A DNA stretch of 18,612 nt from NCBI GenBank assembly GCA_050116035.1, contig JASFPJ010000023.1, forward strand, positions 1-18,612, in the 5' to 3' direction. The stretch comes from SOIA01 sp050116035. Lineage in GTDB: Bacteria; Acidobacteriota; Aminicenantia; Aminicenantales; Aminicenantaceae. The number at the start of each line of letters is the position of its first letter. Within the stretch, counting starts at the first letter, position 1. The notes under the pieces are model-generated. The model worked only from the letters and a program-made list of their open reading frames with translations. It searched no databases and had not been told where the DNA came from. This document shows, in pieces, positions 1 to 6,658 of this stretch. A program made the position numbers and the translations under genes.

Positions 1-450
1 CTCATTAATTGTATCTTCTGGACGCCTGACTACCCGCGATTTGTCACAAAAGAAAGCCTGAAACAGTTATTTCTGGAGAATGTCAGACCTCGTCTCCGTG
101 TGATTGGTGATATATCCTGCGATGTCGAAGGTTCTGTAGAGGTGACCGTTCGCTCAACCACACCTGATAATCCTGTTTTCGTATATGACCTCGAGAAAGA
201 CGAAGCCAGAGATGGAGTCAAGGGAAAAGGGCCCGTTATCATGGCCATAGATAATCTGCCTGCGGAGATTTCTCTTGAATCATCGGTATTCTTCAGCACC
301 GCGCTCAAAACACTGATTCCCACTTTAGCCGCTGCGGATTTTTCTGGAGATTTTAAGAACTGTGGCCTCCCGGCTTCTGTCAAGAAAGCAGTCATTCTCT
401 TTCGGGGGAAACTGACCCCGGACTATGAATACATGAAAAAATTTATTTAA
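1..450 (+). CDS. Lysine-ketoglutarate reductase domain protein, C-terminal part (5' end outside window)
   Basis: The reading frame is open from base 1 and stops with TAA at 448-450, so only the last 149 residues are present. The segment resembles the C-terminal half of the lysine-2-oxoglutarate reductase part of the plant and animal bifunctional LKR/SDH enzyme, an alanine dehydrogenase/PNT-like fold. Recognisable blocks are INCIFWTPDYPR at the start, GDISCDVEGSVE, a DNLPAE motif and the tail GKLTPDYEYMKKFI. The enzyme would condense lysine with 2-oxoglutarate to saccharopine using NADPH in the cytoplasm. The next gene, 21 bases downstream, is a saccharopine dehydrogenase, which strongly supports this reading over a generic alanine dehydrogenase. 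The N-terminal part cannot be judged from this window. Confidence -1.
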   Translation, partial: LINCIFWTPDYPRFVTKESLKQLFLENVRPRLRVIGDISCDVEGSVEVTVRSTTPDNPVFVYDLEKDEARDGVKGKGPVIMAIDNLPAEISLESSVFFSTALKTLIPTLAAADFSGDFKNCGLPASVKKAVILFRGKLTPDYEYMKKFI

Positions 451-471
451 TATTAATAAAGGAGTCATACA

Positions 472-1794
472 ATGAAAAAAGTCTTGATTCTAGGAGCTGG
501 ACTGGTGGCCAAGCCGTTAGTCAGGTATCTACTTGACCAGCCCGATTTCAAGGTTGAGGTAGCCAGCCGGACAGTGAGTAAAGCAGTGAAACTCATCGAC
601 AACCACCCAGATGGAGAAGCCAAGGAACTAAACTTGAAGGATGAAGAGGGTTTGAAAAAGGAGGTTGAAGGCTCTGATTTAGTCATCAGCATGGTTCCCT
701 ATGGATTCCATCCAAAAGTCGCCAAATACTGTATCGATTTTAACAAGCATATGGTCACCACTTCTTACGTGAGCGAGGTCATGCAGAATCTGGATGAACA
801 AGCCAAAAAGGCCAACATACTGATTCTGAATGAGGTCGGACTGGACCCGGGAATCGACCATATGGAGGCGATGAGAATCATCCATGAAGTGGAAGAAAAA
901 GGTGGGAAAATAAAGAGTTTCACTTCTTATTGTGGGGGACTGCCTGCTCCCGAGGCCAACACTAATCCATTCGGTTATAAATTTTCCTGGAGCCCTATAG
1001 GTGTCCTTCTTGCCGGAAAAAACTCAGCCCAGTATCAAAAAGACGGCCAGCAGGTTTTTATTCCCGCTGAGGACCTCTTTAAAGATCATTCACTGATCAA
1101 CATCGAGGGACTGGGTGAGTTCGAAGGGTATCCCAACCGGAATTCCCTCCCGTATATTGAACTCTATGGAATCCAGTCCACAGAGACCATGCTCAGAGGA
1201 ACACTCAGGAATAAAGGCTGGTGCTTGACCATGAAAAAGATGGTTGATTTAGGGATCCTCGATGAAGAGGAAAAAGAATGGGATGGGTTGACTTTCAAAG
1301 ATTTTATCCGGAGATTGATGGGTAATCCCGCTGAGGAGAACATCCAGAAAGCGTTGAGCGCGTATCTCGGTATTGAGGAAGACTCGGATATCATTCAAAG
1401 GTTCGAGTGGCTTGGCCTGCTGAGCGATGAGAATATACCTGTCTCGAAAGGATCAGCTCTGGATATTCTGGGCGCCAAGATGCTGGAGAAACTGCAGTAT
1501 GAAGAGGGGGAGAGGGATATGATTATCCTACAGCATCAATTCATCGCCTCTTATCCTGATGGCAAAAAAGAAAAGATCACATCCACTTTGATTGACTATG
1601 GCATCCCCGACGGAGATTCATCAATGGCCCGGACAGTTGGACTACCTGCAGCCATCGCCACTCGACTCATCTTAGAGGGAAAAATCGAAATGACAGGTGT
1701 TCATATCCCTGTTATTCCTGAGATCTATATCCCCATCCTCCAGGAATTGAAAGAATTGGATATTGCCTTTACAGAGACAAAAGAAGAAGTGTAA
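472..1794 (+). CDS. Saccharopine dehydrogenase (glutamate-forming type)
   Basis: This 440-residue protein begins with a Rossmann dinucleotide-binding motif, VLILGAGLVAKP at about residues 4-15, as in saccharopine dehydrogenase/reductase enzymes. Further family blocks are VISMVPYGFHPKVAKYCI, the NEVGLDPGIDHMEAM segment, CGGLPAPEANTNPFGYKFSWSP and the C-terminal GDSSMARTVGLPAAIA. The enzyme would oxidise saccharopine to glutamate and 2-aminoadipate 6-semialdehyde, the second step of lysine breakdown. The preceding gene encodes the matching reductase, so the two halves that are fused in animals and plants are separate adjacent genes here. The ATG at 472 follows AAAGGAG at 458-464 with good spacing. 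Length is normal for the family. The direction (catabolic rather than biosynthetic) is inferred from the LKR-like partner. Confidence -1.
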   Translation: MKKVLILGAGLVAKPLVRYLLDQPDFKVEVASRTVSKAVKLIDNHPDGEAKELNLKDEEGLKKEVEGSDLVISMVPYGFHPKVAKYCIDFNKHMVTTSYVSEVMQNLDEQAKKANILILNEVGLDPGIDHMEAMRIIHEVEEKGGKIKSFTSYCGGLPAPEANTNPFGYKFSWSPIGVLLAGKNSAQYQKDGQQVFIPAEDLFKDHSLINIEGLGEFEGYPNRNSLPYIELYGIQSTETMLRGTLRNKGWCLTMKKMVDLGILDEEEKEWDGLTFKDFIRRLMGNPAEENIQKALSAYLGIEEDSDIIQRFEWLGLLSDENIPVSKGSALDILGAKMLEKLQYEEGERDMIILQHQFIASYPDGKKEKITSTLIDYGIPDGDSSMARTVGLPAAIATRLILEGKIEMTGVHIPVIPEIYIPILQELKELDIAFTETKEEV

Positions 1795-1839
1795 TTGACA
1801 ATATTCACAGGACGCCTATCTTTATAATGGGAGGATAAA

Positions 1840-2646
1840 TTGAAACGAAAGCCTGTAGTCGGGGGATACTTTTATCCCGGAAGAGAAGATGCGTTAAAAG
1901 AGATGGTCGCGGGAATGATCGACATGGAAAGCGAAAAAGAAAAGGCCATATGTGTGGTTTCTCCCCATGCAGGATTTGAGTACTCGGGTCCTGTTGCCGG
2001 AGCTGTCTTCTCTTCTGTCGAGATTCCGGACACATTCGTCATTCTCGGTCCCAGCCACAGACCCATCCAGTCTCGTGTAGCCATCATGACGGAAGGAGCT
2101 TGGGAAACCCCTCTGGGTCAGGTACAAATTGAATCCTCACTAGCAGAGCTCATCATGAGTCATTCTCCGCTGGTCGAGAAAGATGAAATCGCACACGTTC
2201 ATGAACATTCTCTCGAAGTTCAGCTTCCTTTTATTCAGTATCTGAGGGAAGATGTGGCGATTGTACCGATATGTCTTTCCTACCATCTATCATTCAAGGA
2301 ACTGGAGGATTTAGGTGGTGCCATCGCCAAAGGAATCAAGGATGTAAAAAAAGATGTGTTGATTGTAGCCAGCACGGATATGAGCCACTATGTAGATCAA
2401 AGTGTTGCCAAAGAAAAAGATTTTTTAGCGATCAACAGGATTCTTGAGCTGGATGCCAAAGGCCTTCATGATACTGTGGAAAGAGAAAACATCAGCATGT
2501 GTGGCTTTCAACCCACAACTTCTGCTTTAGTCGCTTCAAAGGAGCTTGATGCAGAAAAAGCTATCCTCATAAAATACCAGACTTCAGGAGACAGGACAGG
2601 AGATTACAGTGAGGTTGTCGGGTATGCTGGGATACGGATAACCTGA
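1840..2646 (+). CDS. MEMO family protein (AmmeMemoRadiSam system protein B-like)
   Basis: This 268-residue protein matches the MEMO1 family, which has an extradiol-dioxygenase-like fold and unresolved biochemical function in bacteria. Visible family motifs are GGYFYPG near the N-terminus, SPHAGFEYSGPVAGAV at about residues 41-56, HEHSLEVQLPF at 121-131 and STDMSHY at 178-184; the histidines and aspartates in these blocks line the putative metal site. The start is a TTG at 1840, preceded by GGGAGG at 1829-1834; the nearby ATG at 1827 is out of frame. In many genomes the gene sits beside an AMMECR1-domain and a radical-SAM gene. Neither is visible here, although upstream genes are outside the window. 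It follows the saccharopine dehydrogenase by 45 bases in the same direction. Confidence -1.
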   Translation: MKRKPVVGGYFYPGREDALKEMVAGMIDMESEKEKAICVVSPHAGFEYSGPVAGAVFSSVEIPDTFVILGPSHRPIQSRVAIMTEGAWETPLGQVQIESSLAELIMSHSPLVEKDEIAHVHEHSLEVQLPFIQYLREDVAIVPICLSYHLSFKELEDLGGAIAKGIKDVKKDVLIVASTDMSHYVDQSVAKEKDFLAINRILELDAKGLHDTVERENISMCGFQPTTSALVASKELDAEKAILIKYQTSGDRTGDYSEVVGYAGIRIT

Positions 2647-2713
2647 CTCATTTCAGAGATTCAAAAGAATCAACTAGCCTGGATTATTCACGAGTCGAGG
2701 TTGCCGTAGACTC

Positions 2714-2749
2714 CGTTGCGAAGAGCGTAGCGAATGTGGCAATCTCATG
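2714..2749 (+). repeat. REP-like repeat unit 1
   Basis: The segment CGTTGCGAAGAGCG followed by GTGGCAATCTCATG belongs to the widespread intergenic repeat type with the pattern TTGCGAG...GGCAATCTC. Two further copies (2841-2880 direct, 2897-2926 inverted) and a partial inverted unit near 2781-2803 lie within 200 bases. It has no coding potential. Confidence -1.
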
Positions 2750-2780
2750 CTGGTCGCGATGAATGATGAGTTCACAACGC

Positions 2781-2803
2781 TCTCTTCGATCGCTCGTGAT
2801 GAC
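2781..2803 (-). repeat. Partial REP-like repeat unit, inverted
   Basis: Read on the minus strand this begins CGTCATCACGAGCGATCGAA, which resembles the left half of the neighbouring GTCATCGCGAGCG-type units. The GGCAATCTC half is absent, so it is a degenerate or partial copy. Confidence -1.
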
Positions 2804-2840
2804 GTGGTTGTCCACCGCGCTTGCACTGTAACGAAGTAGA

Positions 2841-2880
2841 CGTCGTTGCGAGGAGAGAAACGACAGCGGCAATCTCGTGA
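2841..2880 (+). repeat. REP-like repeat unit 2
   Basis: The segment starts CGTCGTTGCGAGGAG and ends GCGGCAATCTCGTGA, the same pattern and orientation as the unit at 2714-2749. It faces an inverted unit 16 bases downstream, so the pair can fold into a long stem. Confidence -1.
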
Positions 2881-2896
2881 AGTTAGCGATACACTT

Positions 2897-2926
2897 TGAG
2901 ATCGCCACGCTTCGCTCGCGATGACA
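2897..2926 (-). repeat. REP-like repeat unit 3, inverted
   Basis: On the minus strand the unit reads TGTCATCGCGAGCGAAGCG and then TGGCGATCTCA, the best match to the common REP-type consensus in this window. Its inverted orientation relative to unit 2 makes a potential hairpin in a transcript crossing the region. Confidence -1.
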
Positions 2927-3051
2927 TTGATCTAATGAATAGGTCGTCAGATTTGCTCGCCGAAGGGTTAAAGATGCCGACATAAGATGAATTTTTCTCT
3001 AAATACAGCTGTTGTAATTAAGAAATCGGCCGATTTTATGAATAATTCAGG

Positions 3052-3409
3052 AAGGTTGGATCTCCGTTTTTTTTCCCCCATTCAGACAATTTAAAAAATG
3101 GATGAATAGGATTAGGATTTGAAAATGGCTCGGTGTCAGGCTTTATATGCATAAACAAAGATTGGCTAAATTCCTTCATTATGCGTACGAAATGGACAGA
3201 ACTTAGCCTCGATAACAGAACTTTCAAGGCTTGATTTCAACAGTAAAATATCCGGAAGGGAAGCTTGAACCACGGACACACGGCAGGGCTGAGTTTAATG
3301 GATAAAGAGTATTTCTTTTTAATCGAAAAAATTGTCTAACTTACAGATATTAAAAGAATTAAAAGGATGCCGCGAAGGCATTGATAGACTATCTCTAACC
3401 AGTGGTCAT
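3052..3409. other. Non-coding stretch between the repeat element and the hrcA promoter
   Basis: About 360 AT-rich bases with no convincing gene. A 63-codon minus-strand frame at 3036-3227 has no recognisable product, overlaps the end of the repeat element and lacks a clear ribosome-binding site. A short ACCACGGACACACGG string near 3269 resembles low-complexity intergenic sequence common in environmental genomes. I see no RNA gene here. Confidence -1.
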
Positions 3410-3439
3410 TTGACAAAATTTAGGGTTTAATGCTATAAA
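3410..3439 (+). promoter_or_regulatory. Sigma70-type promoter of the hrcA operon, nearly leaderless
   Basis: A perfect -35 hexamer TTGACA lies at 3410-3415. An 18-base spacer separates it from TATAAA at 3434-3439, which is preceded by an extended -10 TG at 3431-3432. The predicted transcription start is near 3446, only about 11 bases before the hrcA ATG, so the GGAG ribosome-binding site (3446-3449) would lie at the very 5' end of the message. No canonical CIRCE operator was found. A weak dyad with CIRCE spacing at 3427-3453 is discussed in the findings. Confidence -1.
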
Positions 3440-3456
3440 AATTTTGGAGTTAATAC

Positions 3457-4494
3457 ATGGAAACCTCTGATTTAAGAGACAAAGATAAGCTGATTCTCAA
3501 CTTGATAATTGAAACCTACCTGAAAAGCGGAAAACCAACAAGCTCTGGATTTATTGCCAGGAGGAGTCCTTTATCTGTATCTCCGGCAACAGTGAGAAAC
3601 ATAATGACCAAACTTGAAGAACATGGATATCTGTATCAACCGCATACATCAGCAGGGCGTATCCCGACAGATAAAGGTTTGAGATTGTACGTGAATAATT
3701 TGTTTGAAGAAGCGATTCTTCCAGAGAAGCAGGTCGAGTTTCCTGAAGATTTTCATCTTGAGATGAGTGATTTTAACTCCCTCCTGAATCGTGTATCAAA
3801 GATGCTGGCCGAGCATTCGGATAACCTGGGTTTTGTTCTCTCGCCAAGAATTTCAAAGATCAATTTTCGTCATATCCGCTTCATTAAGATATCCGAATTC
3901 AAGGTGATAATCATCCTGATCACCACCTCAAATTTTGTGCTTAACGAGATTTTCCAGACAAGCACTTATCTGACTCAACTCGAGCTTGACAGAGCCTCGC
4001 AGTATATGAACCAGAATTTTGTAGGGAAAAATTTTATTTTTGTTCGGGACTATCTCTTCAAGGAGCTCCCTAAATTCAAACTCAAGTATGAAGATGTAAT
4101 CGAAAAATTGTTTACTCTGCTCAAATCATATATCTCGCAGGAAGAAGAAAATCAGATTTTCTTACAGGGAACACCCAAATTATTGGAGAAGCACGATCTA
4201 TTTGAAATGGGGAAGTTGAAAACACTTTTTCAGAATTTCGAAGAAAAGGCAAAACTGGCCAGACTCCTTTCTGATTTTATCAGTCTGGATCGGGTTAAAG
4301 TGCTGATTGGATCAGAGCTGAACATTCCAGACATTACAGATTGTTCCCTCATTCTTTCCCATTACGGTACTCACAGTCAAATCCTTGGATCGTTGGGCAT
4401 TATCGGACCAAAAAGAATTCCGTATAAAATGATCATTCCATTGGTGGATTCTGTTGCCAACAGACTCAGCCAAACCATCAGTTTCAATCAGTAG
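3457..4494 (+). CDS. hrcA: Heat-inducible transcription repressor HrcA
   Basis: The 345-residue length is typical for HrcA. The N-terminal winged-helix DNA-binding region (about residues 8-80) shows LNLIIETYLKSGKP, SPATVRNIMTKLEEHGYL and the hallmark HTSAGRIPTDKGLRLYV. The central GAF-like dimerisation region and the C-terminal block with GSELNIPDI, GSLGIIGPKRIPYK and a final NRLS helix are also present. HrcA normally represses chaperone genes by binding CIRCE and is itself kept folded by chaperonins. Here it leads a grpE-dnaK-dnaJ operon, so autoregulation of the whole unit is expected. The ATG at 3457 follows GGAG at 3446-3449 and a strong promoter. The gene ends 8 bases before grpE. Confidence -1.
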   Translation: METSDLRDKDKLILNLIIETYLKSGKPTSSGFIARRSPLSVSPATVRNIMTKLEEHGYLYQPHTSAGRIPTDKGLRLYVNNLFEEAILPEKQVEFPEDFHLEMSDFNSLLNRVSKMLAEHSDNLGFVLSPRISKINFRHIRFIKISEFKVIIILITTSNFVLNEIFQTSTYLTQLELDRASQYMNQNFVGKNFIFVRDYLFKELPKFKLKYEDVIEKLFTLLKSYISQEEENQIFLQGTPKLLEKHDLFEMGKLKTLFQNFEEKAKLARLLSDFISLDRVKVLIGSELNIPDITDCSLILSHYGTHSQILGSLGIIGPKRIPYKMIIPLVDSVANRLSQTISFNQ

Positions 4495-4502
4495 GAGGAA
4501 AG

Positions 4503-5060
4503 ATGACAAAGAAGTCAGTCAGTCCGGCTCCAAAAGGGAGAAGTCCCAAGCCTTCACAGGATAAAACACAAGCATTGAAGGATAAATTAAAGAAAAAAGA
4601 AGGGGATGTAAAACTCCTCAAAAAGGAAAATGAGAGTCTGAAAGAACAGAATTTGAGAAAGATGGCCGATATGGAGAATTTGAAGAAAAGGGTTGCACGA
4701 GAAAAGGCTGAGTTTTATCAGTATGCTCTCTCTGAGTTCCTGACAGAACTTTTTTCAATCTTAGATAATTTTGAGAGGGCTCTCGGGAGCCGAGATCAAG
4801 GAAATGGAAAAAGTTTTCGAGAAGGTGTTGAGATGATCTACAAACAGTATCAGGACCTCTTGATTAGATACGGCGCCAAACCGATAGAAACCAGCAATAA
4901 AAAGTTCGATCCTCATCTGCATCAGGCTTTCATAACTGAAGAATCTGAAGATGTCGACGAGCCTGAAATCATTGAGGAATTGCAGAAAGGATACACGCTC
5001 CATAACAGACTTCTTCGTCCGGCTCTAGTCAAAGTCGCCGTTCCAAAAAAGAGTAAGTAA
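4503..5060 (+). CDS. grpE: Nucleotide exchange factor GrpE
   Basis: This 185-residue protein is the co-chaperone that releases ADP from DnaK. The first 60 residues are rich in lysine and charged residues and predict a long coiled coil (KDKLKKKEGDVKLLKKENE), the GrpE dimerisation stalk. The core follows with MADMENLKKRVAREKAEF, LDNFERAL and a GAKPIE segment. The C-terminal beta-domain signature reads KFDPHLHQAF and then KGYTLHNRLLRPALVKVA. The ATG at 4503 sits just after TAGGAGG, which overlaps the hrcA stop codon, so translation is probably coupled. The gene ends 2 bases before dnaK. Family assignment is secure. Confidence -1.
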   Translation: MTKKSVSPAPKGRSPKPSQDKTQALKDKLKKKEGDVKLLKKENESLKEQNLRKMADMENLKKRVAREKAEFYQYALSEFLTELFSILDNFERALGSRDQGNGKSFREGVEMIYKQYQDLLIRYGAKPIETSNKKFDPHLHQAFITEESEDVDEPEIIEELQKGYTLHNRLLRPALVKVAVPKKSK

Positions 5061-5062
5061 AC

Positions 5063-6658
5063 ATGGGGCAAGTTATCGGGATTGATCTAGGAACGACTAA
5101 TTCTTGTATCGCTCATCTCGAAGGGGGGAAACCCCAGGTTATCCCTAATCTGGATGGACAGAGAACCACCCCTTCTGTCGTGAGTTTCACAGATACCGGT
5201 GAAAGGTTAGTGGGGAGCTTAGCCCTGAGGCAGGCCACTACGAATCCCGAAAATACCGTGTCGGCCATAAAGAGGCTTATCGGTCAAAAAATTGATTCAG
5301 AAGTCACCAAAGAAGCTCATAAAAAAGTTCCTTATAAGCTGACGGATGCTCCAAATGGAGATATTATGATCACTCTGGATTCAGAAGCCATCAGCCCCCA
5401 GGAAATATCTGCGATGATCCTCGAGTATTTGAAGGAGTGTGCTGAAGCTCATCTTGGGGAAGAGGTGTCTGAGGCCGTGATTACTGTTCCCGCTAATTTT
5501 AATGATCACCAGAGAAAGGCCACAAAGGACGCTGCCAAGATCGCTGGTTTGAAAGCCATGCGTATCATAAACGAACCCACTGCCGCCTGCCTGGCTTACG
5601 GACTCGAAAAGATGAAAAATGGCATTGTCGCCGTGTATGATCTTGGTGGAGGGACCTTCGATATCACACTGATGGAAGTGAGCGATGGAGTTTTTCATGT
5701 TTTAGCCACCAACGGGAATTCCTATTTAGGAGGAGAGGATTTTGATGACCGTATTGGGGATTGGGTCATTGAAGAATTTGAAAAGGAGAACAAGATCGAC
5801 CTTTCCAAGGATATTTTCGTTCGGCAGCGGATTAAAGAAGCGGCGGAAATTGCCAAGAAAGATCTTTCTTTCTCCCATGAAAGCAAGATTCATCTCCCTT
5901 TTATCTATTCTGATAAATCCGGGGCAAAACATATAAAACTAGATCTTTCCAGAGCGAAATTGGAAGATTTAACGGAATATTTGATTGAAAAAACGTTTCC
6001 GTTCATAGAGAGGGCACTTGAGGACAGCCAGTTGAGTCCGAAAGATATTGAACAAGTCATTCTAGTCGGCGGCCAGACACGCATGCCCAAAGTCAAGGAA
6101 ATGATCAAAGATTTCTTTGGGAGAGAACCCGAGGAAAACATCAATCCTGATGAGATAGTGGCCATGGGAGCGGCTATCCAATCCGGGATTATAGAAGGGA
6201 AGGCAGACGAGGCGGCTCTTCTCCTGGACGTGACTCCTCTTTCATTGGGAATAGAGACTGAAAATGACTCATTCGTCACGATCATCGGGAGGAATACCAC
6301 CATCCCCACAAGAAGGACAAGGGCATTTACAACTGTCAGGCACAACCAGAAAAGAGTGCGCGTCCATGTCCTTCAAGGCGAGAGTGGGAAGGCTTCGGAG
6401 AACATCTCGCTGGGTGTGTTTAGTTTAGTGGGAATCGCTCAAGCCCCTGCTGGTCTGCCTCAGATAGATGTCACATTTGAGATAGATGCGGATGGAATCG
6501 TCAAAGTGACCGCCAAAGATGTGGAAACTGGAAGAGTTAAAAAGATTGAAGTTAAACCATCCTCTGGCCTTTCGAGTGAAGAGATCGAGAGGATCATCGC
6601 CAAAGCTCAATGTGACAAGCAAGATGAAGAGGAAGAGAAAGAAGTCAAGAAAGAATGA
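5063..6658 (+). CDS. dnaK: Hsp70 chaperone DnaK, lacking the C-terminal lid
   Basis: The ATPase domain is complete: IGIDLGTTNSC at residues 5-15, catalytic K70, INEPTAACLAYG at 169-180, VYDLGGGTFD at 191-200 and ILVGGQTRMP at 333-342. The interdomain linker LLLDVTPLSLGIET (386-399) and beta-sandwich substrate-binding domain (about 400-500) are also intact. After helix-A-like GLSSEEIERIIAKAQ the protein ends with a 15-residue charged tail at 531, whereas typical DnaK proteins are about 610-640 residues with a helical lid. The end is clean: dnaJ starts 4 bases inside the dnaK stop (ATGA), so a frameshift is unlikely. It would bind peptides in the cytoplasm with GrpE and DnaJ, probably with faster release. 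A second, full-length DnaK may exist elsewhere in the genome. Confidence -1.
   Translation: MGQVIGIDLGTTNSCIAHLEGGKPQVIPNLDGQRTTPSVVSFTDTGERLVGSLALRQATTNPENTVSAIKRLIGQKIDSEVTKEAHKKVPYKLTDAPNGDIMITLDSEAISPQEISAMILEYLKECAEAHLGEEVSEAVITVPANFNDHQRKATKDAAKIAGLKAMRIINEPTAACLAYGLEKMKNGIVAVYDLGGGTFDITLMEVSDGVFHVLATNGNSYLGGEDFDDRIGDWVIEEFEKENKIDLSKDIFVRQRIKEAAEIAKKDLSFSHESKIHLPFIYSDKSGAKHIKLDLSRAKLEDLTEYLIEKTFPFIERALEDSQLSPKDIEQVILVGGQTRMPKVKEMIKDFFGREPEENINPDEIVAMGAAIQSGIIEGKADEAALLLDVTPLSLGIETENDSFVTIIGRNTTIPTRRTRAFTTVRHNQKRVRVHVLQGESGKASENISLGVFSLVGIAQAPAGLPQIDVTFEIDADGIVKVTAKDVETGRVKKIEVKPSSGLSSEEIERIIAKAQCDKQDEEEEKEVKKE

Larger units (their letters stand above)
2674..3051 (+). mobile_element. MITE-like non-coding element, copy 1
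   Basis: This stretch shares ordered sequence blocks with 17340-17603 elsewhere in the window. The shared blocks are CTAGCCTGGATTATTCACGA at the left edge, GAGGTTGCCGTAGA, GTGGTTGTCCACCGCG at 2804-2819, a block at 2955-2984 ending GATGCCGACATA, and TTTTATGAATAATTCAGG at the right edge. The two ends form an inverted repeat, CCTGGATTATTCA (2678-2690) against TGAATAATTCAGG (3039-3051), matching at 12 of 13 positions. No transposase frame or clear target duplication is visible, so a MITE-type or degenerate insertion is inferred. Copy 1 is longer than copy 2 because it carries extra REP-like units in the middle. It lies between the MEMO gene and the hrcA promoter. Confidence -1.

Noticed and set aside
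2714..2926. CRISPR array
   Set aside because: The units differ in orientation, spacing and sequence and there are no regular spacers or cas genes.
2684..2983. 99-codon minus-strand frame inside copy 1 of the repeat element
   Set aside because: It consists of REP-like and MITE-like repeat sequence; the product is low in family character and copy 2 does not preserve the frame.
3036..3227. 63-codon minus-strand frame between the repeat element and the hrcA promoter
   Set aside because: No recognisable domain, no ribosome-binding site, and it overlaps the end of the repeat element.
5905..6345. 146-codon minus-strand frame opposite dnaK
   Set aside because: Antisense shadow of a strongly conserved coding region with no credible product.
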